DNA of 12,851 nt from Candidatus Saccharimonadales bacterium (GTDB taxonomy: Bacteria > Patescibacteriota > Saccharimonadia > Saccharimonadales > Saccharimonadaceae): NCBI GenBank assembly GCA_030151825.1, contig JASLCP010000064.1, positions 1-12,851 of the forward strand. Reading direction: 5' to 3'. Position numbers and translations under genes: made by a program. Positions within the stretch are counted from its first letter, which is position 1; the number at the start of each line of letters is the position of its first letter. Shown here one piece after another: positions 1-6,540 of the stretch. A model generated the notes under the pieces. It ran no database searches and was not told the DNA's origin. It saw only the letters and a list, made by a program, of their open reading frames with translations.

Positions 1-1
1 G

Positions 2-196
2 AAGCAGCCACCGAACATAGTTCACAGCACGATTGTTCGTTTTGTTGGTGAGGTTGCTGTCGGTAACGTACGACGTATTGCTGATTCTTTAGATTTTTCA
101 TTTGTTGAGCAGGTGGATAACTTTCAACTTGCTCGAGAAACAAAACTACCAATGTTGGAATATTCCGTCCTTAAAACTTACGACCTAAACAGCTAA
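2..196 (+). CDS. C-terminal end of a probable 2H phosphoesterase (LigT / 2'-5' RNA ligase-like)
   Basis: An open frame enters from the left edge and ends at TAA 194-196, giving the last 64 residues of a protein. The fragment contains His-Ser-Thr-Ile, which fits the HxTx signature of the 2H phosphoesterase superfamily, followed by a hydrophobic strand. It ends with a Val-Asp-Asn-Phe-Gln-Leu-Ala-Arg-Glu stretch and then LEYSVLKTYDL, resembling the C-terminal strands of 2'-5' RNA ligase-like proteins. Members hydrolyse or ligate 2',3'-cyclic or 2'-5' phosphodiester bonds in RNA or small nucleotides. The first HxTx motif would lie outside the window, so the assignment rests on one motif and the general strand pattern. 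It is separated from the next gene by 280 bases and need not be related to it. Confidence 0.5.
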   Translation, partial: KQPPNIVHSTIVRFVGEVAVGNVRRIADSLDFSFVEQVDNFQLARETKLPMLEYSVLKTYDLNS

Positions 197-237
197 TCCA
201 GTTCTAATCTCGCACAACACGCTGTACCACATTGCTT

Positions 238-279
238 ATGCTCGAAGATTTCTTTTCGAAGTCTTAGTGTACGGAGCAT
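238..279. repeat. Inverted repeat ATGCTC...GAGCAT with a competing inner hairpin
   Basis: ATGCTC at 238-243 is complementary to GAGCAT at 274-279. A second, mutually exclusive hairpin pairs 242-248 with 253-259 (TCGAAGA/TTTTCGA, one G-U) around a 4-base loop. No T-run follows, so this is not a standard intrinsic terminator. It could still end transcription of the upstream gene or be a chance fold in AT-rich DNA. The rest of 197-414 shows no gene I can support, only a 10-base perfect palindrome TGTAATTACA at 320-329. Confidence 0.3.
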
Positions 280-414
280 TATGGATTCTTTAAATACCTC
301 ATCGGTTCATTTTATTGTATGTAATTACAACAACACCATTGTTTCCATGACCTCTATAAAATTGATGTAAAATACACTATTCTTGATTATTTTTTTATTA
401 TCAGCCGAATTCTC

Positions 415-432
415 AAGTTAATTTAATAACTT
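415..432. promoter_or_regulatory. AT-rich dyad AAGTTA-N6-TAACTT upstream of the response regulator (candidate operator)
   Basis: Two perfect 6-base arms (415-420 and 427-432) flank a 6-base AT spacer. The dyad ends three bases before a TATAAG box at 436-441, so it would cover the -35/spacer region of that promoter. Autoregulation of the signalling cassette through such a site is an inference. OmpR-family regulators more often bind direct repeats, so another regulator or chance is possible. Confidence 0.35.
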
Positions 433-435
433 TAG

Positions 436-441
436 TATAAG
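436..441 (+). promoter_or_regulatory. Candidate -10 box (TATAAG) for the signalling cassette
   Basis: TATAAG lies 35 bases before the ATG at 477, giving a leader of about 29 bases. No good -35 hexamer is seen at 16-18 base spacing, so an activator or the dyad at 415-432 may matter. A weak GGA at 461-463 is the only Shine-Dalgarno candidate for the regulator gene and sits rather far (13 bases) from its ATG. Confidence 0.28.
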
Positions 442-476
442 CTTAGTTCAGAAGAGAATAGGACGATACAGAAACG

Positions 477-1163
477 ATGAAAATATTACTTGTTGAAGAC
501 AACTCTGCACTTTCGGAGCGCATCAAACACAAGCTCGTCGAGCAGCATTATGTTGTTGATGCTGTTGCTAGCGGCGAAGAGGCGCTTGAGCTTGTCAAAA
601 CCATCGCTTACGGACTGATCATCCTCGACCTCGGACTTCCTGGTATGTCCGGCGATATTGTTTGCAAAGCAATGCGTGATCAAGGAGTGATGACACCGAT
701 TCTCATCCTGACAGGAACCAACACAACACAAAGTAAGGTACGACTGCTCGATAGCGGTGCCGACGATTATCTCACAAAGCCATTCAATAGCAATGAGCTG
801 CGAGCTCGCGTGGCTGCACTAACCCGTCGCAAAACAAATAAGGATAAGCCAGTGGCACGCATGCATATCGCAGGACTCGATATCAACCGTGATGCACGAA
901 CCGTCTATCGTGGCGAAGAGGCGATAGAATTACGCCGCAAAGAGTTTGATATTCTCACCTATCTTATCGACAACAATGGACGCGTTGTCACCCGCAACAT
1001 GATCGCTCAGCATATCTGGGATACTGCAACTCAAGACAATGATGTGTCGTCGATTGACGTACATATCACGACGCTACGCAACCGCATTGACCGTCCGTTT
1101 AATACCACCCTCATCAAAACTGTTTATGGGCTCGGGTACAAGGTCGACGTACCCCAAGAATAA
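477..1163 (+). CDS. OmpR/PhoB-family response regulator
   Basis: This 228-residue protein is a standard two-domain response regulator. The receiver domain (about 1-120) has the acidic pair E7-D8, phosphoacceptor D51 in LDLGLPG, T79 and K101 in the TKPF switch motif. A winged-helix DNA-binding domain of the OmpR/PhoB type follows (about 128-225), ending with the typical TVYGLGYKV wing. It should be phosphorylated by the kinase encoded two genes downstream and then control transcription. It is the first gene of a compact cassette (regulator, small peptide, kinase, isoprenyl-synthase-like enzyme). In the proposed ComQXPA-like reading it takes the ComA role, although Bacillus ComA has a NarL/LuxR-type HTH, not an OmpR winged helix. 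The family is certain; the targets are unknown. Confidence 0.93.
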   Translation: MKILLVEDNSALSERIKHKLVEQHYVVDAVASGEEALELVKTIAYGLIILDLGLPGMSGDIVCKAMRDQGVMTPILILTGTNTTQSKVRLLDSGADDYLTKPFNSNELRARVAALTRRKTNKDKPVARMHIAGLDINRDARTVYRGEEAIELRRKEFDILTYLIDNNGRVVTRNMIAQHIWDTATQDNDVSSIDVHITTLRNRIDRPFNTTLIKTVYGLGYKVDVPQE

Positions 1164-1170
1164 CAACAGA

Positions 1171-1175
1171 AAGGA
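1171..1175 (+). promoter_or_regulatory. Strong Shine-Dalgarno (AAGGA) of the small gene
   Basis: AAGGA inside GAAAGGAACC lies nine bases before the ATG at 1185. It is the best Shine-Dalgarno sequence in the cassette and far better than those before the response regulator (477) or kinase (1312). It is the main argument that the short frame behind it is translated. Confidence 0.6.
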
Positions 1176-1184
1176 ACCAATATA

Positions 1185-1295
1185 ATGATTTCAATTCTCC
1201 ACTCCATTCTTACGGATAGCAGTATTCGTGATAGTGATACTATTCAGGCACAACTTTCCGACCAAAACGCCGCTGGCGTACCATGGCTCGACTAA
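1185..1295 (+). CDS. Small 36-residue protein with C-terminal Pro-Trp-Leu-Asp: candidate isoprenylated signal-peptide precursor (ComX-like)
   Basis: The frame runs ATG 1185 to TAA 1295 and fills most of the 148-base gap between the response regulator and the kinase ATG at 1312. It starts MISILHSIL, a short hydrophobic amphipathic stretch. An acidic, polar middle follows, and it ends GVPWLD. It has no cysteine and no Sec signal peptide. The only Trp is residue 34, third from the end, followed by Leu and Asp. In Bacillus ComX the pheromone is cut from the C-terminus of a roughly 55-residue precursor and carries a geranyl- or farnesyl-Trp; strain 168 ComX ends Trp-Gly-Asp. With a DDxxD isoprenyl-synthase-like gene and a polytopic sensor kinase next door, a ComX role is the simplest reading. 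That role is inferred; sequence similarity outside the C-terminus is not evident. The alternative is a leader peptide coupling kinase translation. Confidence 0.6.
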   Translation: MISILHSILTDSSIRDSDTIQAQLSDQNAAGVPWLD

Positions 1296-1311
1296 CAGAC
1301 ACAAAAACACT

Positions 1312-2781
1312 ATGAAGAAGACATCGACAAAAGCCGTTTCGTCCCCTCCTCCCTTGACGGAGCGGTCTTTTGCCGTGTCAACAACGAGCGGGGGCGAACA
1401 GAGCATCCGCCACTCGACTATTCTTGGGGCACCCGGAGCACTGATCCGTATTATCTATCTTGGTACAAGCATCTTTGTCATAATGCTCTTTTTGCTCTTG
1501 TGCGTGAGCTACGTTGCGTATGGACATACGTACGTGCTGCCTCGTATCGTCGCCTTTCTGCCAATTATGGTATACCTTGCCATCATCGGATGGTGTATTC
1601 ACTGGAAACGGTTTACGCTTGCGGCGTGGCTTGTGATAAATCTGTACACTATCGCTGCCGCAGTGGCGCTCTTTGTATGGAGTGTTAATCTGCAAATTGG
1701 CCTGTTGACGCTCGCCTTCGTCGTCATTCTGGCCGTCACTATCCTGAACGCACGTTTTATTGTCCCCGTCACGGCTGGGATTGTCTTACTCCTCGTCGCC
1801 GTTCAAGCAACGACAGAACTGGGAATAACTCATCCGCAAACTACACTACTAGCAAGCAAATCGACATTCGGTGACGTCATCGTATACAGTGCAATGTTTT
1901 CGATATTCGCATTGGTAACATGGTTGTCGCGACGTCGACTTGAAAATGCATTACAGGTTACTCTGGCAGCCGAGGCAGCACTTGCCACCGAAAAGCAATT
2001 ACTGGCCGTCCGACTGGAGGAAAAAACAAACGATTTGCGCGCTGTCCAACTCGAAGAGATGCAGCAACTATATCGATTTGCCGAAATCGGACAGCTGAGT
2101 ACTGTTATCTTGCATGATCTGGCGAACCATCTGACAGTTTTGACACTCGACATCGATGATATTGGCCAACGACACCGCCAATCTGCCACTGTCGAGCACG
2201 CCAAAGAAAGTATCGAACACCTCGACGCTATTGTCGATAAAGTCCGTCGTCAATTACAAAATAATGATGACTTTAAAGAATTTAGCGTCACACCTGTTAT
2301 CCACGAAACAATTGCGGCGCTCGGTAGTCGTCCACGTCATCTCGGCGTCAATATTACCATCCATGACCACCGCAAGAAGAATTTTCCCTATCGTGTATAT
2401 GGTGACCCTCTTCGCCTATCACAAGTGGTTACGATTATTTTGACTAACGCCCTTGATGCCTATGATGCTGTCGAGTCATCATTACAAGAGCCGAATATCA
2501 ATATTGATATCACGTACACCAAACAAGCAGTTCATTTGGCAATTACCGATTATGCGGGAGGTATTTCTGATTATCAACGTTCGCAACTTTTCATCCCCTT
2601 CAAGTCGACCAAAGAAACCGGCATGGGAATTGGTTTATTCATTGGGCGCAAGATGATTGAAACCCATTTTAAAGGGACCCTCGATCTTGACCCGCGCAAG
2701 AATTTGACGCAGTTCATTATCACACTTCCAACAAAATCAACGGGTCGTACTCGCCATGGCAAAAAACAATCAACCGGTTGA
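1312..2781 (+). CDS. Sensor histidine kinase with six-TM N-terminal domain (ComP-like role proposed)
   Basis: From ATG 1312 the protein has 489 residues. A Ser/Thr-rich cytoplasmic tail of about 40 residues precedes six hydrophobic segments (about 44-68, 76-97, 102-122, 128-146, 148-168, 187-206). A coiled coil follows (about 208-255), then the DHp helix with phosphoacceptor H268 in ILHDLANHL, and an HATPase domain. The latter has the N box (N379 in LTNALDA), G1 (DYAGG 413-417) and G2 (GMGIG 437-441). A polytopic sensor without a large extracellular domain is typical of kinases that sense hydrophobic peptides, such as ComP and AgrC. A GTG at 1228 would add 28 residues but lies inside the small gene and lacks a Shine-Dalgarno. 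ATG 1312 also has none; its position 16 bases after the small gene's stop suggests coupled translation. It overlaps the next gene by 26 bases. Confidence 0.9.
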   Translation: MKKTSTKAVSSPPPLTERSFAVSTTSGGEQSIRHSTILGAPGALIRIIYLGTSIFVIMLFLLLCVSYVAYGHTYVLPRIVAFLPIMVYLAIIGWCIHWKRFTLAAWLVINLYTIAAAVALFVWSVNLQIGLLTLAFVVILAVTILNARFIVPVTAGIVLLLVAVQATTELGITHPQTTLLASKSTFGDVIVYSAMFSIFALVTWLSRRRLENALQVTLAAEAALATEKQLLAVRLEEKTNDLRAVQLEEMQQLYRFAEIGQLSTVILHDLANHLTVLTLDIDDIGQRHRQSATVEHAKESIEHLDAIVDKVRRQLQNNDDFKEFSVTPVIHETIAALGSRPRHLGVNITIHDHRKKNFPYRVYGDPLRLSQVVTIILTNALDAYDAVESSLQEPNINIDITYTKQAVHLAITDYAGGISDYQRSQLFIPFKSTKETGMGIGLFIGRKMIETHFKGTLDLDPRKNLTQFIITLPTKSTGRTRHGKKQSTG

Positions 2782-4102
2782 TGACTATACGGCAATTGCC
2801 CAGCGCATTCTCCGCGCGCCTTCGTCACCACATCATGAAACTGACATCAAGGTATTACACGAAACAAGCGCTGTATGGCTTGAGCACGACTCGCTCTACG
2901 ACTGCGCAGTGCGGCTGTTGGCCATGTACACCTATCGACCAGAGCTTATCGATGGTCGCATCACCGCTACACTTGCCAAGCGATTAATCGCCGCCGAACG
3001 AGCAGTGGGTGGTCCGTATGATGACCCTCTCTACCGTGACGACATGGCGTCAAATACGATGATCGCGCGACTATTTCGTGCATTCGGCACGCCGCTTGAG
3101 AATGTCGAACGCTATCTTTATCACCACGTATCATCACTACCAGTAGCCCACAAAACGATTACCAAAAAACATCGGACGATAGCTCCGGCAGCTCGCATGG
3201 TCAAGCAAGATATCACAAAATGGGCGCCACACGTCAGACCCTTCGCCACACACATATGGCAAACAATTGAGCAAGCCGACGTTCGCCACGAAATTGCTGC
3301 ACTCAATACCGTATTTGCTCGGTGTTTAGCGCGCTCGGCTGATACCGCTATCGCCACTCGCTTGGATCAGGCGACGTATTATGCGTGGATGGCGTATACC
3401 GTATATGACGACTTTATCGACGATGAAGGCGATCCGCAGTATCTTACTACTGCAAATATTGCGCAGCGAGCATCACTGCGCTTATTCCAGTCAGTTGGTG
3501 ACCCGGCCCTCGCCCATCATTATTTTGATATGGTGGATAACGCAAATGCCTGGGAACTAGCCCATTGTCGTTATGAAGTCGCCGGAGATTCAATTCATAT
3601 CGCCACACTACCGCGATATGGTGCGGGACGAAAACTGTATGAGCGGGCATCAATCCATGCGCTGGGGCCGCTCCTGTTAAGTACGCAACGTAATATATCA
3701 GTACAGCAGCGACAGTCAATTGAGGCAGGATTCGAACAGTACATTATTGCACGACAAATCAATGACGATTTACACGATTGGAAACACGATATAACAAACG
3801 GCCATTGTAGTTTTGTTGTGGCACGATTACTTCGCGGTAGTCGTTGCACGGATGGTACTTATTCAATTGACAAATTATTGCTGCAACTGAAGGATTATTT
3901 TTGGCGTGAAGGGCTCGATGAATTATGTCTTGAGATAGCACGTCGCACGACCGCCGCTCGTGCTGCGTTTAACGCATCCGGGGCATTTAGTGATCCGCGT
4001 GAGTTTTATCAACTGACGCTTGATCCGATTGAAAAATCAGCCAAAGAAGCACGGGCAATCCACAAAAATCAGCAAGCATTTTTGTCCGAATTTCAGCGCT
4101 AG
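2756..4102 (+). CDS. Class I isoprenyl/terpene-synthase-like enzyme, ComQ-like role proposed
   Basis: This 448-residue protein is mostly alpha-helical. The C-terminal part (about 160-400) has both Asp-rich motifs of the trans-isoprenyl diphosphate synthase fold: YDDFIDDEGD (D218, D219, D222, D223) and INDDLHDWKHD (D337, D338, D341, D345). These bind the Mg-diphosphate of a prenyl donor. ComQ, which prenylates ComX on Trp, belongs to this fold. The N-terminal part (about 1-155) is an extension absent from the roughly 300-residue ComQ. Its LIAAERAVGGPYDDP and following helices faintly resemble alpha-alpha-toroid repeats of terpene cyclases and prenyltransferases. It starts within the kinase gene (26-base overlap), so the two are probably co-translated. 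It could instead make a polyprenyl diphosphate or small terpenoid. The fold is fairly certain; the peptide substrate is inferred from context. Confidence 0.75.
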   Translation: MAKNNQPVDDYTAIAQRILRAPSSPHHETDIKVLHETSAVWLEHDSLYDCAVRLLAMYTYRPELIDGRITATLAKRLIAAERAVGGPYDDPLYRDDMASNTMIARLFRAFGTPLENVERYLYHHVSSLPVAHKTITKKHRTIAPAARMVKQDITKWAPHVRPFATHIWQTIEQADVRHEIAALNTVFARCLARSADTAIATRLDQATYYAWMAYTVYDDFIDDEGDPQYLTTANIAQRASLRLFQSVGDPALAHHYFDMVDNANAWELAHCRYEVAGDSIHIATLPRYGAGRKLYERASIHALGPLLLSTQRNISVQQRQSIEAGFEQYIIARQINDDLHDWKHDITNGHCSFVVARLLRGSRCTDGTYSIDKLLLQLKDYFWREGLDELCLEIARRTTAARAAFNASGAFSDPREFYQLTLDPIEKSAKEARAIHKNQQAFLSEFQR

Positions 4103-6540
4103 TTTTGCACTGGCGGAGCTGCTGGTGTGTCTGCCGTCACCTCATCAGGAGTCAGCACTGCCTGAACTTGCGGCAGTGTAATTTCAATCGTACTGCCTGG
4201 CGCCACCTGGCCGGCCAGCATTTGTTTGGCGACAAGATTTTCGACCGCACGTTGCACGATGCGGCGCATTGGACGTGCCCCAAGTCGCGGATCGTAGCCC
4301 TGATCGACTAAAAATACCTTGGCATCGTCAGTTACATGAATGCTGATTTTTTGCAGCGCCATTTGCTTGTTGATGCCGGCAATAATCAGATCGATGACTT
4401 GAATCAGTTCAGGTTTTTCAAGTGGGCGGAAGATGACAATCTCATCAAAGCGATTCAAAAACTCAGGACGGAATTGATTACTACTAATGAGCTCATCAGT
4501 AAATTGCTGTTCAAAATCTTGCAACTTATAACCACGCTCAATGTATTCACGAATACGATCAGCGCCAGCATTACTGGTAGCGATCACGATTGCGTCACGA
4601 AAACTGACTTCACGGTTTTTGATGTCACGCAAAATTCCTTCATCAAGCAACTGGAGCAAAGTTGTCAGTACTTGCGGGTGTGCTTTTTCAATCTCATCGA
4701 GTAGCACAACGCTAAATGGCTGTTTCATCACTTGGGCTGTCAAGCTTGTTGGGTCGTCGGCGCCATCTGCAATGAGTCGCGACACATCCTCAGGACGAAC
4801 ATATTCGTTCAAATCAAGTCGCACCATCCGACCCTCGCCACCAAAGTACACATCAGCAAGAGCTTTTGACAGTTCGGTTTTACCAACGCCAGTTGGACCG
4901 AGGAACAAGAACGTTCCGATCGGACGATTTTCGTTACGTACCCCAGCACGTGCACGCCGTAATGCATCACTCACCACCTGAACCGCGCGCGTCTGATTAA
5001 TCATACGTTGATGAATCAAGTCTTCAAGATTGAGCAGCTTTTCACGTTCATCCTCACCACTTGCAACGCCTACTTTAATATCCATTGTCTGCTCGATTGC
5101 CGCCTGCACAGAGTTAGCCGTCACCAACCCACCATTCGCGTACCCTGCGGCGCTCTCTAATAATTTTAATGCTCGCCCAGGCATTGCAAGATCGTGCACA
5201 TAGCGCTCACTCAACCGATACGCTTCGGCAAGCGCCTGATACATATATGTCACCTTGCGTTGAAATTCGTTGATAATTAATTGGTCTTGCATCACCGCTA
5301 GTGTTTCTTCGCGAGTTGCTGGTGCGATCGAGATACGATTGAGAGCGTTGATCAATGACGGGTTACGTTGGCCAATTTGCAAATACCGCTGCTCATCCAT
5401 CGTCAAAATCACCCGCAGATTACCCGCCTCAAGAATTGGCAGTAGTACATTCGTAAGATCAACCGACCCCACCGCTTCTTCAAAAAACAACTGTGCATTA
5501 TCAAGACAAATAATGATATTTTTGGCATGATACGCCTCGCCAAGTACTTGCATCACCAAGCCTTCTAGCTCACCTCGTCCTGGCGCAGCTGCAATCAGCG
5601 AAGCCGAATCCAGAATAAATACCTGACGAAACCGCAAGCTCTCGGGCACTTTGGCGCGAGCATCAAGAATCTTTTCAGCAAAGGCATGAACAATCGTTGT
5701 CTTGCCAACACCAGCTTCGCCAACCAATGCCGCATTTTGCCGACCGCCACTACCAAAAGTATCCATCAATTGATCGAGCGCACCTTGATGCGCATCAAGT
5801 TCAACACGCAGCCCCCCGCTCCCCACTTGCTCGCTGAGGTTTTGTCCAAAGCGCTTGAGCAGCGGAATGTAGCCAAATGAAAAATCACGAGCAATCCCAC
5901 CAGTCCGGCGTGGGATTTTTGTCTTGGCGATTAATTCCTGTAAATGGTTATGCCAGCGTATACCCGCCAGCAGGTCATCGTAATCCAGATGCATGTGCGC
6001 CAGCAGCGATTCGTATTGTGCAAAACTACGTAAAATCGCTACCGCCAATACACTGCCCGTAATTTCAGGACTCGCGGTCGCCTCTCGAATCTCTATAGCA
6101 TGCTGCCAAATTGCCGCCGTCTGCGTCGCATCATCAGTCGTAATATTGAGTAAAAAGTCGGGCGTAATCCCAAAGCGCAATGCAAAAAACAATCCGCCGT
6201 TGACCCGTCCCGTAATCGTTGCGATGTCTTTGGGCGTCGGCTGTGCCGGTAATTGTGCCAAAATATTCGATGCCACTATACCATCAATTTGCTCGCCGCT
6301 CATTACAGGGATTTTCTTCAGTTCGCCATGCCACCACTCATAAAGAGCGTACGGAATCGCCGCAATCCCAGCCAGCAACCAACCCGCTACACCGTACAAC
6401 ACCACAAAAGCCAGTCCGCCAACAAACAGCGTCCCTGCGAGTATCAGCAGGCAAATACGAATTGGCTTGGTAAAAAAGGCGCCGAACCGCGCTTTTACCG
6501 CACGCTCGCTTGAGGCAACAAATTGTACGCCGCTATCCAT
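4099..6540 (-). CDS. Membrane-anchored double-AAA+ Clp/Hsp100-like ATPase with degenerate pore loops
   Basis: The start is ATG 6540, which overlaps the preceding stop as TAATG; an upstream ATG at 6606 would run far into that gene. The product is 813 residues. Two TM segments lie near 28-68, followed by a poorly conserved domain with a Clp_N-like helical part (about 155-205). AAA-1 has Walker A GEAGVGKT (274-281) but a Walker B reading CLDNAQ (D347, N348), where family members have Asp-Glu. AAA-2 is intact: Walker A GPTGVGKT (548-555), LLDEIEKAH (D615, E616), arginine finger R697 and sensor-2 GARP (754-757). No M-domain and no [LI]GF/L ClpP-binding tripeptide are visible. The aromatic pore-loop residues are missing in both rings. 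It is likely an ATP-driven protein-remodelling factor at the inner membrane; no protease partner is seen. Its TAG shares the palindrome CTAG with the stop of the convergent gene. Confidence 0.88.
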   Translation of the reverse strand: MDSGVQFVASSERAVKARFGAFFTKPIRICLLILAGTLFVGGLAFVVLYGVAGWLLAGIAAIPYALYEWWHGELKKIPVMSGEQIDGIVASNILAQLPAQPTPKDIATITGRVNGGLFFALRFGITPDFLLNITTDDATQTAAIWQHAIEIREATASPEITGSVLAVAILRSFAQYESLLAHMHLDYDDLLAGIRWHNHLQELIAKTKIPRRTGGIARDFSFGYIPLLKRFGQNLSEQVGSGGLRVELDAHQGALDQLMDTFGSGGRQNAALVGEAGVGKTTIVHAFAEKILDARAKVPESLRFRQVFILDSASLIAAAPGRGELEGLVMQVLGEAYHAKNIIICLDNAQLFFEEAVGSVDLTNVLLPILEAGNLRVILTMDEQRYLQIGQRNPSLINALNRISIAPATREETLAVMQDQLIINEFQRKVTYMYQALAEAYRLSERYVHDLAMPGRALKLLESAAGYANGGLVTANSVQAAIEQTMDIKVGVASGEDEREKLLNLEDLIHQRMINQTRAVQVVSDALRRARAGVRNENRPIGTFLFLGPTGVGKTELSKALADVYFGGEGRMVRLDLNEYVRPEDVSRLIADGADDPTSLTAQVMKQPFSVVLLDEIEKAHPQVLTTLLQLLDEGILRDIKNREVSFRDAIVIATSNAGADRIREYIERGYKLQDFEQQFTDELISSNQFRPEFLNRFDEIVIFRPLEKPELIQVIDLIIAGINKQMALQKISIHVTDDAKVFLVDQGYDPRLGARPMRRIVQRAVENLVAKQMLAGQVAPGSTIEITLPQVQAVLTPDEVTADTPAAPPVQN

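Noticed and set aside
1181..1186. TATAAT at the start of the small gene as an internal promoter for the kinase
   Set aside because: No -35 is present at suitable spacing, and the bases also make up the spacer and ATG behind a strong Shine-Dalgarno, so a translation signal explains them better.
1228..1311. GTG 1228 as kinase start, adding 28 residues
   Set aside because: It lies inside the small gene, has no Shine-Dalgarno, and the added residues do not look like part of a kinase; ATG 1312 leaves all six TM segments intact.
2756..4102. Squalene/phytoene synthase assignment
   Set aside because: The first motif is DDFIDD (DDxxD type) rather than the DxxxD forms of squalene/phytoene synthases; the trans-isoprenyl synthase type fits better.
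4541..4981. Long plus-strand open frame antisense to the Clp-like gene
   Set aside because: It mirrors the conserved AAA-2 domain on the other strand, has no recognisable protein features and lacks a ribosome binding site.
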